A stretch of 64,000 bases of DNA from the NCBI RefSeq assembly GCF_009208105.1, contig NZ_WFKL01000002.1, positions 62,001 to 126,000 of the forward strand. Reading direction: 5' to 3'. The translations under genes were made by a program, and so were the position numbers. This document shows positions 45,535 through 53,983 of the stretch, in pieces. This DNA comes from Rouxiella sp. S1S-2. GTDB taxonomy: Bacteria > Pseudomonadota > Gammaproteobacteria > Enterobacterales > Enterobacteriaceae. Each line of letters begins with the position of its first letter. Within the stretch, counting starts at the first letter, position 1. Below the pieces are notes generated by a model. It did not search any database. It was not told the DNA's origin and worked only from the letters and a program-made list of their open reading frames with translations.

Positions 45535-45568
45535 CTAACTTTATATAAGTCCCATTATATAAAGTTAG
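45535..45568. other. lox-like recombination site (13-8-13)
   Basis: Arms CTAACTTTATATA and TATATAAAGTTAG are perfect inverted repeats around the asymmetric 8-base spacer AGTCCCAT. The total of 34 bp equals loxP. Each arm matches the loxP arm at 10 of 13 positions. The dyad continues outward for 11 more bases on each side with one mismatch (45524-45579). The site lies just upstream of the Cre-like gene. Confidence 0.8.
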
Positions 45569-45767
45569 AATATCATAGGCTGGCTATATCTTTTTTTGGA
45601 GAAATCATTGAACAGGTTTATGTAAATAGATGGAAAATAATGTCATCCAGATGATGGAGACATAATGTTGTTTGACAGTAAATTTGCCCCCATTCGGATT
45701 AACTATTTTGAATTACAAACTACCCTGTTAGCATTGGCGTTTAGTCATTAAGCTATGATAGGGATGT

Positions 45768-46110
45768 ATGAGCAGAAAAAAGGATATCATTTTTGATTTG
45801 GATGGTACATTGACTGACTCCTTACCTGGGACTCAGTTAAGTATTTAAATATTTTGGATTTATTTGAGGGCGTTCACGGAACCTCAGCTGAGGGTAAATT
45901 GGATATTAAAGGTGACCTTCTCGAAAGTATATTAATAATGTATTAATTATCATCCTGTAATTCAGTGTTTATTGGTGATAGAGGAATAATGTATTATCTG
46001 CTATCAAAAGCAATATTTTAGTGATTGGTGCTCAATAAAGTTATGCGGACAAAAATGAGCTGGGAGATGCCGGGGTCTATTATTTACGTGCGCAGCTATT
46101 AGAGTTTTTA
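45768..46110 (+). pseudogene. HAD-family phosphatase, decayed
   Basis: Begins MSRKKDIIFDLDGTLTDSLP with the catalytic DxDGT motif, then stops. Later frames show IGDRG and YADKNELGDAGVYYLRAQLL, which are the C-terminal motifs. The gene has several stops and frameshifts. Confidence 0.7.
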
Positions 46111-46810
46111 ATTACCCATTGGAAATGCTTTTAGCCCTTTTTATTATCGATTAAAATAAGACAATATCAGTGCCTGATATGTCTGCTTAGGAGTAAATTA
46201 TCAATTTTTACTCTAATCAATGTTATGGTTTAATTGTAATGTGTTGTTATTTATCATAATATTTATTTTCCTTGGCTCTTTTGTGAAGCAATGCCCGTGA
46301 TGTCTTTTTTGAATATGGCTACCAAATGATGCAATATTATTAACTTCAGATAACAGTTGTTATCTCAGCGGTTGTGAAATTTCTTTATAGTGGTTTATCT
46401 CGATTTAAATAAATCTCGTCCACGCGTATTATCCCCCTGCTTACTCATTTAAAAAAATCATCTCGTTCAAACGTTTTAGCACCGGAACAGTGGATATAAT
46501 GGTTTATGTCAATTTATGGTATTGGGTGATTGCTCAGGTAATAATCATCAAGTATTATAATCAATAATTGGACGCATTTTTCGTCTGAAATTACGTGCAA
46601 ACGACGGAAATGCCCTACTCACGTTATCTACAAACATGCTCGCATTCCACGACGGCATGCTTACATTAAATGCGAATGAAACTATGGCTGTGTCGACGGG
46701 CCGCTTCCCACTGAAGCAGCCTTTCAACGACAGCAAAAACTCCGACTCCTCGGCATGGCTGCCAGCCGAGGCCATCCGTCGCGCAACTCGACAACGAGCT
46801 GCTCATCGCG
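46111..46810. other. Region without recognisable gene
   Basis: About 700 bp. The first 450 bp are AT-rich and the last 250 bp are GC-richer (from about 46560), perhaps the edge of the foreign segment that includes the hydrolase. No gene called. Confidence 0.4.
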
Positions 46811-47761
46811 CTAACGGTGCGTGACTGTCAACTGACGCGTGAAAAAATGGTCGAGATGGTCCACCGCCTGATCGACGTACTCCGGGACGTCGTACATCTG
46901 ATAATGGCGCGCGCCTGCGATTTCAATGACCGGCTGCGCGGCTCGAGCCAACCCAGCGAGTCGGTAACCGTCTTCAAACGAGCCGGTTGTCTCCGCCGAG
47001 TTTCCTGCAACGATAACTTGCACCGGCTGTGTGAGAAGGATTCCCGCCAGATGGAAAGCATCGAAGCCAAGAATTAACGCATCACTCAAGTAATGGCGGC
47101 GATTAGTGGAGTTCGCGTGTTGTCCGCGCTCGGTTCGGTAGTATGTGATAGCCTGCAGCATATCGATGTCCACTATACCCGCTGCCTTGGCCTCGGCCAA
47201 CGTATCAGGGATCCATTGATGCAGTACCGGTGCGGCGCCGCTGGCTTCGTCTATCGCTTGCGCGGCTACGGTGTCCAAGAGACGGTTGTGGCCGTCATCA
47301 GCTGCAAGCATTTTTCGAAAAGCATTGCCGATATCAATAGGTACCACGACCCCCAAGGCCTTTACGCGATGGTCTATCATCGTTCCGGCTGCTGCGTAGC
47401 CGCCGCCGGCGCAAACACCCAGCATGCCAATACGCCCATCGTCAACCTGGTCCTGCCTAATCAGGAAATCGACAGCAGCGCGCAGATCGGCGATACGGTC
47501 CGTCGGACTTTCCAGATCACGTGGCTGGCCGGAACTCGCCCCTTGATAGGTGGGATCGAATGTGAGGACGATGAACCCCCGCGCTGCCAGTGCGCGCGCA
47601 TAGTTTGCGGCGATCTGTTCCTTGACGCTGCTACCCGGTCCTGTGATGACAAGTGCAGGATAGCGCTTCATGGGATCCCCAAGGGGAGGCATGTACAGGT
47701 CGGCGGCGAGGGTAAAAGTGTCACGCGCAAATGTGGTGGATGTGCATTGGATAGTGTTCAT
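46811..47761 (-). CDS. Alpha/beta hydrolase (YcjY-like)
   Basis: A 316-residue hydrolase from MNTIQCTSTTFARDTFTLAA. The nucleophile elbow is GMLGVCAGGGYAAAG, where Cys occupies the nucleophile position usual for Ser (G-V-C-A-G-G), so it may act as a dienelactone-type hydrolase. The acid and His are in the last third (GARHYQMYD). An in-frame extension to 47839 lacks similarity. GGGAA precedes the chosen ATG. GC-rich compared with its neighbours, and divergent from a MarR gene that probably controls it. Confidence 0.82.
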   Translation of the reverse strand: MNTIQCTSTTFARDTFTLAADLYMPPLGDPMKRYPALVITGPGSSVKEQIAANYARALAARGFIVLTFDPTYQGASSGQPRDLESPTDRIADLRAAVDFLIRQDQVDDGRIGMLGVCAGGGYAAAGTMIDHRVKALGVVVPIDIGNAFRKMLAADDGHNRLLDTVAAQAIDEASGAAPVLHQWIPDTLAEAKAAGIVDIDMLQAITYYRTERGQHANSTNRRHYLSDALILGFDAFHLAGILLTQPVQVIVAGNSAETTGSFEDGYRLAGLARAAQPVIEIAGARHYQMYDVPEYVDQAVDHLDHFFTRQLTVTHR

Positions 47762-47798
47762 GGTGGTGTTTCCCAAGTAAAATAATACTGAAGATAAT

Positions 47799-47850
47799 AT
47801 AGTACAATATGGAACTAGAATATGTATAAACAATCTCAATTATGTACTAT
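47799..47850. promoter_or_regulatory. Probable MarR operator pair
   Basis: ATAGTACA (47799-47806) and TGTACTAT (47843-47850) are inverted copies in the divergent gap between hydrolase and MarR genes, separated by 36 bases. Binding by the MarR protein is inferred. Confidence 0.5.
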
Positions 47851-47871
47851 AAGTAAATGTGGGCGGAATGG

Positions 47872-48273
47872 ATGAGCGATGCTGCAAACATCTGGGCTTT
47901 GAACCACCGTGTACTTGGTCTCGTTATGAACGAATGCGCTGAACAACTTGCGTCGCTCGGGCTGGAAACGAAGGAATTTTTTGTACTTGGAGAAATTGAG
48001 CCGTGCCGCTATCCGGCCGAACTTGCCAAACGTTTGATGTTGCCAAAGGCCAGCGTGACCGTTTATTTGCGCAACCTGGTTGCAAAAAAATTCGTTCAAC
48101 GCGAGATAGATGAGGGAGACCTGCGCCGACACCGGTTAGTGCTAACCTCAGAAGGCCGACGCGCACTCGACGCAGCAACGGTGGCACTGTCTTCAAGCTT
48201 CGAGAAGCGCCTGACGCGACTGCAAGAGCAGGAACGGGCTGAACTAGAGCGTCTACTTTCAAAACTTGTGTGA
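47872..48273 (+). CDS. MarR family regulator
   Basis: A 133-residue winged-helix regulator: CRYPAELAKRLMLPKASVTV (recognition region), REIDEGDLRRHRLVLTSEGR (wing with the typical D-R-R motif). Divergent from the alpha/beta hydrolase gene. An ATG at 47857 adds five residues, but GGCGGA stands properly before 47872. Ligand unknown. Confidence 0.85.
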   Translation: MSDAANIWALNHRVLGLVMNECAEQLASLGLETKEFFVLGEIEPCRYPAELAKRLMLPKASVTVYLRNLVAKKFVQREIDEGDLRRHRLVLTSEGRRALDAATVALSSSFEKRLTRLQEQERAELERLLSKLV

Positions 48274-48614
48274 CGCAAGCCCGCTGTTGGCTGAGTGGAT
48301 AATTGGGTCAACCCGAAGTTGCAGCGGCTCGCGTTTTCAAACGGCTATGCTCTTATTCGATGCGTTTGCAGGTTCAAAGTAAACGACCTCTCAGCACCGT
48401 TTGTACGTAGCCACCTCACTCTGCAAAAGGCGTTGTTGTTATTTTTTGGATGGGAACTACTGCGGACACTGTGAGCAGTTCAAACAATCGTAAAAGGCAC
48501 CCGTGAGAGAGAGGGGGTCGGCTCGAGCAGATACTCTTTATGCTCGACTGGTTTCGCTAGCCTGAACTGTGACGGCAAGTACAGGCCGTATTGAATAACG
48601 TTGATGGGTTTGTA
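48274..48614. other. No gene seen
   Basis: About 340 bp with no supported gene or clear terminator. Confidence 0.45.
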
Positions 48615-49235
48615 TTACTCTTGTAAAACTATCGCAGCCTCATGGATATAACTTCCACTCACCACAGTTTGAAGAATAAATGAGGCGAGATCGGCACGCG
48701 ATATTCTTCCTGTAATACCCGGCCTCAAATCAATACCTGAACGATAATTTTTACTCGCATCGCCGTTCGTCAGCATCGGGGGCCGTATCAACGTCCAGTC
48801 GGTATGACTCGCTCTCACTAAATCTTCCATGTCATCCTTATCACGCATCTTTTCGCTTATTATGCTGCGTACAAAACGGATAAACAAAGAGGCGTTGTGT
48901 GTTTCCGATGCCCCATAAGCGCTCAAAGCAATAAGGCGTTTTACACCAACATTTTGCATCGCGGGTATAATTTTGCTGAGGCCATCAGTACAAATATTCT
49001 GAGCTTTGCCTTTACGGGCACCTAGCACGCTAATAACGGCATCTGCGTCTCGTATGACAGATTCTACGGTAACCGAATTATAAAGTTCACCGACGATGAG
49101 CTTCAGGCCAACGTGATTAACCTGCAGACTGTCTGGGGTGCGCACCAAGGCCGTAACAGAATGCCCCGAGGAGAGAGCTTGATTGACCAAATGGCGGCCG
49201 GTCGCGCCTGATGCGCCAAAAATAGCAAGTTTCAT
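48615..49235 (-). CDS. NAD(P)-binding atypical SDR (NmrA-like)
   Basis: A 206-residue Rossmann protein: KLAIFGASGATGRHLVNQAL at the N-terminus, then ADAVISVLGA and DWTLIRPPMLTNG. Such proteins reduce flavins or quinones, or sense NADPH. It lacks the YxxxK pair of classical SDRs. 23 bp downstream of the phosphatase-like gene on the same strand, so probably one operon. Confidence 0.87.
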   Translation of the reverse strand: MKLAIFGASGATGRHLVNQALSSGHSVTALVRTPDSLQVNHVGLKLIVGELYNSVTVESVIRDADAVISVLGARKGKAQNICTDGLSKIIPAMQNVGVKRLIALSAYGASETHNASLFIRFVRSIISEKMRDKDDMEDLVRASHTDWTLIRPPMLTNGDASKNYRSGIDLRPGITGRISRADLASFILQTVVSGSYIHEAAIVLQE

Positions 49236-49258
49236 ACGTATTCCTTAGCGTGATACTT

Positions 49259-50095
49259 TTAGGCAATTAAGGTGAGAACCGCCGCGGCTTGCTCTACAAG
49301 TGACGGGGTGCTGGCAAGAAAACTACGACTGCCCAAATGCCACGGTGCACCCTGCAGATCAGTGACTGTGCCACCGGCTTCAGATACCAATAATGCTCCG
49401 GCCAGTAAGCCAGACCGCACTTGGCTGTATTGCCAAAATATATCCTGACGGCCTGCAGCAACCTGAATGAGTTGTAACGTGGCTGGCACCGATACCTGGA
49501 CCACCAACGCCGCTTTCAGCATGGCGATCACTGACATTCCCATGCGACGGTATGTGTCATCGCTCTCATTAGGCATTGCCTGGCCGGTGCCGACCATCGC
49601 GGCGTTTAAATGGGTCTTGGTTGACGTCTGCAGGCGGCGGTCATTAAGCCATGCACCGCCACCGCGCAAAGCAGTGTAAGTATCGCCACTCATCGGCAAA
49701 TGCACCGCAGTCAGAACAATTTCATTGTCTCGAACCAACGTCACCGTTACACCCCAGTCCTGTAAACCATGTATAGAGTTTATCGCTCCCTCAACGGGGT
49801 CCGTAACCCACCATTCCCCCGCAGGTAACGTACCAGTACCCTCCTCATCTTCAACCCAATGAGCGTGAGGAAGGGCAACAGATAGTGACTCTCGTAAAAT
49901 ATCGAGTGAGATAACATCGATAGCAGTAATCTTCTTGGCAATATCTTCTCTGTCTTTAGGGCGATTGTCCGCGCTAAAGCTCTGTTTTAACGCCATGCCG
50001 GCTGACTGCACGGCTGAAGTGACAAGCCTCAATAAATGCGCGTCATTGGCTTTTTTTTCGGCTGAATGATTTAAAGATGTCATGGATACCTTCAT
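49259..50095 (-). CDS. Inositol monophosphatase family protein
   Basis: A 278-residue FIG/IMPase-fold protein. The metal motif appears as WWVTDPVEGAINSIHGLQDW, in which the usual D-P-x-D-G-T is D-P-V-E-G-A. The second motif near the C-terminus (RSGLLAGALLVSEAGGTVTD) has the Ser-Gly in place of Asp. The substitutions question true phosphatase activity or indicate another substrate. It shares an operator-like palindrome region with the divergent TetR gene. Confidence 0.8.
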   Translation of the reverse strand: MKVSMTSLNHSAEKKANDAHLLRLVTSAVQSAGMALKQSFSADNRPKDREDIAKKITAIDVISLDILRESLSVALPHAHWVEDEEGTGTLPAGEWWVTDPVEGAINSIHGLQDWGVTVTLVRDNEIVLTAVHLPMSGDTYTALRGGGAWLNDRRLQTSTKTHLNAAMVGTGQAMPNESDDTYRRMGMSVIAMLKAALVVQVSVPATLQLIQVAAGRQDIFWQYSQVRSGLLAGALLVSEAGGTVTDLQGAPWHLGSRSFLASTPSLVEQAAAVLTLIA

Positions 50096-50140
50096 CGGTT
50101 TACGAGGGGAAAGAATTACGCTTGACTCAGTGCGAAAATA

Positions 50141-50160
50141 ATATGAGCATTAGCTCATAT
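50141..50160. promoter_or_regulatory. 20-bp palindromic operator
   Basis: ATATGAGC ATTA GCTCATAT is a perfect 8-4-8 palindrome that overlaps the start codon of the TetR gene and lies in front of the divergent phosphatase-like gene. Likely the TetR autoregulatory site. Confidence 0.7.
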
Positions 50161-50782
50161 GAGCAACTCGCAATCTAAACCCGCCGCCACTCGTCGCTTA
50201 AACCCACGTAAAATGCCCTCTCAACCACGTTCCACGCATACGGTCGAGGCAATAATTGAGGGGGCAGCTCACATTCTCGAACAACATGGACTCGATGGGT
50301 ACACAACAAATGCAATCGCCGCGCGTGCCGGGGTGAGTATTGGCTCTCTCTATCAATACTTTCCGACCAAGGATGCCGTGACCGTTGCGCTTATCGAACG
50401 GGAAATGGCGGAGTTGGTGCAAGAAGCAAAACAGGCGCTGCTACGGGATGATCGAGGAGAGGCGCTGCGCCAGCTGATAAGGGTCGCAGTTCGTTACCAA
50501 TTACGAAGACCTGGACTGGCAATGTTGCTCGATTTTGAGGAACATCGTTTATCAGCAATGATGCCAAAGTCAGGGACCAGAGCGATTATGCATGCGGCAT
50601 TAGTCGAATTTTTGAAGGCAGGAAATTTGTCAGGAAAGGTCTCAGCAGACATCGCTGCCTCTGAGACGATGGCCATCGTCAGTTCACTCACCGATGCCGC
50701 TGGCCGACATGGCGATAATCAACAAGATCAGCTGATTGACCGGATAGAGGCCACTTTGCTGGGTTACCTCAGCGTCGTTTAA
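50159..50782 (+). CDS. TetR/AcrR family regulator
   Basis: A 207-residue TetR-type repressor. HTH in AGVSIGSLYQYFPTKDAVTV (about residues 60-79). A basic 25-residue N-terminal tail (RRLNPRKMPSQPRS) precedes it. The first ATG lies inside the palindrome with no ribosome site, so translation could be leaderless or start at a later Met such as codon 19. It probably controls the divergent phosphatase/SDR pair. Confidence 0.87.
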   Translation: MSNSQSKPAATRRLNPRKMPSQPRSTHTVEAIIEGAAHILEQHGLDGYTTNAIAARAGVSIGSLYQYFPTKDAVTVALIEREMAELVQEAKQALLRDDRGEALRQLIRVAVRYQLRRPGLAMLLDFEEHRLSAMMPKSGTRAIMHAALVEFLKAGNLSGKVSADIAASETMAIVSSLTDAAGRHGDNQQDQLIDRIEATLLGYLSVV

Positions 50783-50794
50783 GTTCAAGAACAA

Positions 50795-50821
50795 GGCCCG
50801 CTCTTAAAAAAGAGACGGGCC
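50795..50821. terminator. Bidirectional terminator
   Basis: GGCCCG-CTCTT pairs with AAGAG-A-CGGGCC around a short A-rich loop between convergent TetR and SDR genes. Confidence 0.7.
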
Positions 50822-50843
50822 AGAGGAGATCATTCGCATAAAA

Positions 50844-51584
50844 TCAGAACTCTTGACGAGTTGGGCGGAGAACTATCTCATTAATATCAACATCGGCAGG
50901 TTGCTCAATAGCAAAGGCAATTGCCCGAGCCACTGAAGCTGCAGGTATGGCCTGTTTGTAGAATTCCAGTACATTTTCAGACGCGGTTCCTGAGGTGGAA
51001 TATTTAAGATCACTCTCCACCGCTCCAGGCTGAATCGAGGTCACACGCACCTTGTCTCCCACTTCTTGCCGCAGCCCTTCTGAAATGGCTCTTACTGCGA
51101 ACTTGGTACCAGAATAGACGGTGCCTCCAGGTGCAAATACTTTAATGCCCGCCACCGAACTCAGGTTAATAATATGCCCGCTCTCTTGCGCCAGAAACCT
51201 CGGTAAAACGGCTGCGATACCGTAGAGCGTACCTTTCAAATTAACATCGATCATGGCATCCCATTCATCAGTGTTAACCTCAGACATAGGACGGATTGGC
51301 ATCATGCCAGCATTGTTAATCAGCACGTCAAGCCGGCCAAAATCACTAATGACCGCTGAGACCACTGACTTTACCTGCTGCTTATCGGTAACATCGAGTG
51401 AGTAACCCCGTACATCGCCACCTGTGGAGGTAATATCCTCAACGACTTCGTCTATTTTTGACTTTCTGCGCGCGGCGATTGCGACCTTTGCACCGCGACT
51501 TGCCAACAGACGGGCAACTTCTGCACCAATCCCGGTATTACCCCCGGTGATCAAAATGACCTTATCTTTAATTCCGTTGTTCAT
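50844..51584 (-). CDS. Short-chain dehydrogenase/reductase
   Basis: A 246-residue classical SDR: TGGNTGIG (residues 13-20), NNAG (90-93), Ser143 in NLSSV, Tyr157 and Lys161 (YSGTK). Probably acts on small carbonyls or alcohols. It begins 11 bp after the NemA-like gene stop on the same strand, so it belongs to the NemR-linked operon. Confidence 0.9.
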   Translation of the reverse strand: MNNGIKDKVILITGGNTGIGAEVARLLASRGAKVAIAARRKSKIDEVVEDITSTGGDVRGYSLDVTDKQQVKSVVSAVISDFGRLDVLINNAGMMPIRPMSEVNTDEWDAMIDVNLKGTLYGIAAVLPRFLAQESGHIINLSSVAGIKVFAPGGTVYSGTKFAVRAISEGLRQEVGDKVRVTSIQPGAVESDLKYSTSGTASENVLEFYKQAIPAASVARAIAFAIEQPADVDINEIVLRPTRQEF

Positions 51585-51595
51585 TATATATCCTC

Positions 51596-52735
51596 TTATT
51601 TTTCTGAATGTAGCGCGTTGTAAACCGGATAATCAGTAAAGCCCTCTTCTGCTCCTCCATAAAGTTTGGCGGCATTAAGGTCGTTGAGTGGCCAGTTATT
51701 CGCAATGCGTTCTGGCAGGTCAGGATTGGCGATAAAAGGTCGACCAAATGCAATCAAATCAGCCAGGTTATCTTTTACCAATCGAGCGCCGCGCTCTGCC
51801 GTGTATCTGCCGGCATAGATAATGCGTCCACTGAATAGGGTGCGAATTTCGCGACGAAACGCTTCCGGTAGGTCAGGAGCATTCTCCCAGTCGGCTTCGG
51901 CAATAGACACATAGGCAACACCGGCGTTTTCAAGAATTTTTACGGCTTCGACGTATGTTTGGTGAGGGTCCTTTTCAACCAGACCAATGTAGACGCGGTC
52001 TTCATCTGTACTGGTGAACAAAGGCGTGAAACGTACCCCTAAACGTTCAGGCCCGATGGCATCACCGATCGCCTGTACGATTTCACGCAGGAATCGCAGA
52101 CGATTATCGAGTGAACCGCCGTATTCATCTTTTCGTTGGTTCGCGTGTTCGGAGATAAACTGATTGACCAGATAGCCATTGGCGGCATGGATCTCGACAC
52201 CGTCAAAACCGGCATTGATGGCATTTTTCGCCGCCTGAGCATACAGGCCCACTAGGTGTTTAATCTCTGAGAGCGCCAGTTCTCGGGGCTGGGAGGGGGC
52301 AACCAACGTTCCCGTTCCTGGTCCAGTTTCAATAAAAGCCTTGGCTTGTTCAGCCTGAATGGCCGACGGTGCTATTGGTGCGCCCTCATCGGGCTGTAGT
52401 GCTGAATGAGACACCCTCCCTACATGCCAGAGTTGAGCAAAAATAATTCCCTCTTCGGCATGTACTGCTTGAGTGACTTTTTTCCAGCCCTCGATCTGTT
52501 CCTGGCTGTAAATACCGGGTGTCCATGCATACCCCTGACCACGAGGTTCGATTTGTGTACCTTCAGTGATCATGAATCCCGCCCCAGCGCGTTGACGGTA
52601 ATACTCGGCCATCAGTTCGGTGGGCACATTGCCTGGCTGCGCCGCTCTTTGACGTGTAAGAGGAGGGAAGACAAATCGATTCTTAAGGATATAAGGGCCA
52701 AGATTTGTCGGTTCGAACAGGGCTTTACTCTTCAT
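51596..52735 (-). CDS. nemA: NemA-like ene-reductase (old yellow enzyme)
   Basis: A 379-residue FMN enzyme. FPPLTRQRA at the N-terminus, GVEIHAANGYLVNQFISEHA with His183, Asn186 and Tyr188, and the C-terminal FGRPFIANPDLPERIAN. It reduces N-ethylmaleimide, enones and nitro compounds with NADPH. Two operator-like sites (52813 and 52843) stand in its promoter, and the NemR-like gene follows 168 bp upstream on the same strand. Gene symbol by family and context. Confidence 0.9.
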   Translation of the reverse strand: MKSKALFEPTNLGPYILKNRFVFPPLTRQRAAQPGNVPTELMAEYYRQRAGAGFMITEGTQIEPRGQGYAWTPGIYSQEQIEGWKKVTQAVHAEEGIIFAQLWHVGRVSHSALQPDEGAPIAPSAIQAEQAKAFIETGPGTGTLVAPSQPRELALSEIKHLVGLYAQAAKNAINAGFDGVEIHAANGYLVNQFISEHANQRKDEYGGSLDNRLRFLREIVQAIGDAIGPERLGVRFTPLFTSTDEDRVYIGLVEKDPHQTYVEAVKILENAGVAYVSIAEADWENAPDLPEAFRREIRTLFSGRIIYAGRYTAERGARLVKDNLADLIAFGRPFIANPDLPERIANNWPLNDLNAAKLYGGAEEGFTDYPVYNALHSEK

Positions 52736-52812
52736 AATGTTTTTCCATAAAGGGTGAAAGAGAGGGATGGCAAATGCAAACTCTGCCCTCCTCCTTAATT
52801 ACATTAAATTAT

Positions 52813-52827
52813 TAGACCGGTCGTATA
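52813..52827. promoter_or_regulatory. NemR-box-like site 1
   Basis: TAGACCGGTCGTATA, one of six related sites in this region, in the promoter of the NemA-like gene. Confidence 0.7.
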
Positions 52828-52842
52828 TTGAGTGAGTAAAAG

Positions 52843-52857
52843 TGGACCGGTCGTATA
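52843..52857. promoter_or_regulatory. NemR-box-like site 2
   Basis: TGGACCGGTCGTATA, 30 bp from site 1 (about three helical turns), so two dimers could bind on the same face. Confidence 0.65.
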
Positions 52858-52887
52858 TAAATTATTTACAAATCTGCCTATCAGTAC

Positions 52888-52915
52888 GCCATATCCCCCC
52901 TGTCAGGGGGTGATA
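52888..52915. terminator. Hairpin overlapping the nemR stop
   Basis: CCCCCTG and CAGGGGG form a near-perfect stem, extended by ATATC/GATAT. The nemR stop codon lies inside it. No U-run, so termination is uncertain. Confidence 0.5.
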
Positions 52916-53508
52916 TGAATAATCGTCTGCGTCATGCTCAGTGCTGAATCAAAGGGTCCGGTGTTTCGAACAATTTTGACCATCACGCTAGCACCTACCC
53001 AAAGTTGATAGAGACTTTCTGCCACTTTGCCCGGCTTATCGTCAATGGAAAGAGAACCTTCCGCGACGCCAGATTCTAACGCCTCCGCCAGCCGTGATAT
53101 TATTCCTGAGGTACCGGCTTCCAGCGTTAAGCGCATATTTTCCGAAAGGTCAGCAACTTCAGCGCCAAGCTTAACGGCAAGGCACTTGCCCTGACATTCG
53201 GAGAAGGACTGCGATTCCTTCCAAATCTGCCAGTAATTCATCAGCCGCTGCGACATATTAAGACCTGGCTGGCTAAGCGTTGCATCGAGTTCAGCCAGAT
53301 AATCATCAAAATAGCGCGCCAGCAAATCAACACCAAAAGCTTCTTTGGAGTCAAAATAATGGTAAAAAGACCCCTTCGGGACGCCTGCGTCCTTGAGTAT
53401 TTCATTCAAACCGACGGCAGAAAATCCCTTTCCAGCCATGATGCGCTGGCCCGTCGCAAGAATGTGATCGCGGACTTCATTGTTATGTAGTTGAGTTGTA
53501 GTATTCAT
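52903..53508 (-). CDS. nemR: NemR-like TetR-family electrophile sensor
   Basis: A 201-residue regulator closely resembling E. coli NemR: HTH VGLNEILKDAGVPKGSFYHY and FDSKEAFGV, then KCLAVKLGAEVADLSENMRL. Cys109 in that block sits at the place of NemR Cys106, the redox-sensing residue (alignment by eye). Cys105 is close by. It should repress its own gene, nemA and the DJ-1-like gene until electrophiles or hypochlorite modify it. Sites with TAGACC flank these genes. ATG with no strong ribosome site. Confidence 0.9.
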   Translation of the reverse strand: MNTTTQLHNNEVRDHILATGQRIMAGKGFSAVGLNEILKDAGVPKGSFYHYFDSKEAFGVDLLARYFDDYLAELDATLSQPGLNMSQRLMNYWQIWKESQSFSECQGKCLAVKLGAEVADLSENMRLTLEAGTSGIISRLAEALESGVAEGSLSIDDKPGKVAESLYQLWVGASVMVKIVRNTGPFDSALSMTQTIIHITP

Positions 53509-53528
53509 ATGTTTAATTTACCAATAAC

Positions 53529-53543
53529 TAGACCAGTCGTCTA
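53529..53543. promoter_or_regulatory. NemR-box-like site 3
   Basis: TAGACCAGTCGTCTA, with perfect outer TAGAC/GTCTA arms, 21 bp before the nemR start: the likely autoregulatory site. Confidence 0.75.
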
Positions 53544-53578
53544 TAGGTAAGTTAAAAGCTTTTTCGTTTTGCTAAAGC

Positions 53579-53839
53579 TTATTTGTAGATCTCAGCAGTA
53601 CCGTACAGATAGTTATCGCCACCGGCTGAAATAATACGGTAAGACGTTGCGCCATGTTCATTCGCTTTCGCCGCCAGTTTGTCCTGCAGGTCGCTCAAAT
53701 TGCTTCCAACAGCGGAAGCGTTGATCACGCCAATACTTTGCCCCTTCACAGGTACAGCGTTGACTTCGGTCGCGGCAAAAGTGGCAAAAGAAGCCGCAGT
53801 GAGTACGATTACGGCAAAGGCTTTAGTGATGTTTTTCAT
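53579..53839 (-). CDS. YdgH/BhsA/McbA-like periplasmic stress protein
   Basis: An 86-residue DUF1471 protein. Signal peptide MKNITKAFAVIVLTAASFATFA, then VKGQSIGVINASAVGSNLSD and ATSYRIISAGGDNYLYGTAE. Such proteins are induced by acid, oxidants or copper and influence biofilm and membrane. Upstream of nemR on the same strand, so expression may extend into that region. Confidence 0.9.
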   Translation of the reverse strand: MKNITKAFAVIVLTAASFATFAATEVNAVPVKGQSIGVINASAVGSNLSDLQDKLAAKANEHGATSYRIISAGGDNYLYGTAEIYK

Positions 53840-53983
53840 GATTATATCCTAATTAAATTATTTTTAAGCACACGTTAAGCGTGGGCGAGTGGGTCTAATT
53901 TTAGGCACTGAATTCATTTTAAAAATTCATTCAATGCCTGGAAAGACGGGTATAAATGGGGACCTTGTATGTCCCTTAACGTA

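Noticed and set aside
47093..47785. A 230-codon plus-strand frame.
   Set aside because: It is the antisense shadow of the alpha/beta hydrolase gene, which has clear catalytic motifs.
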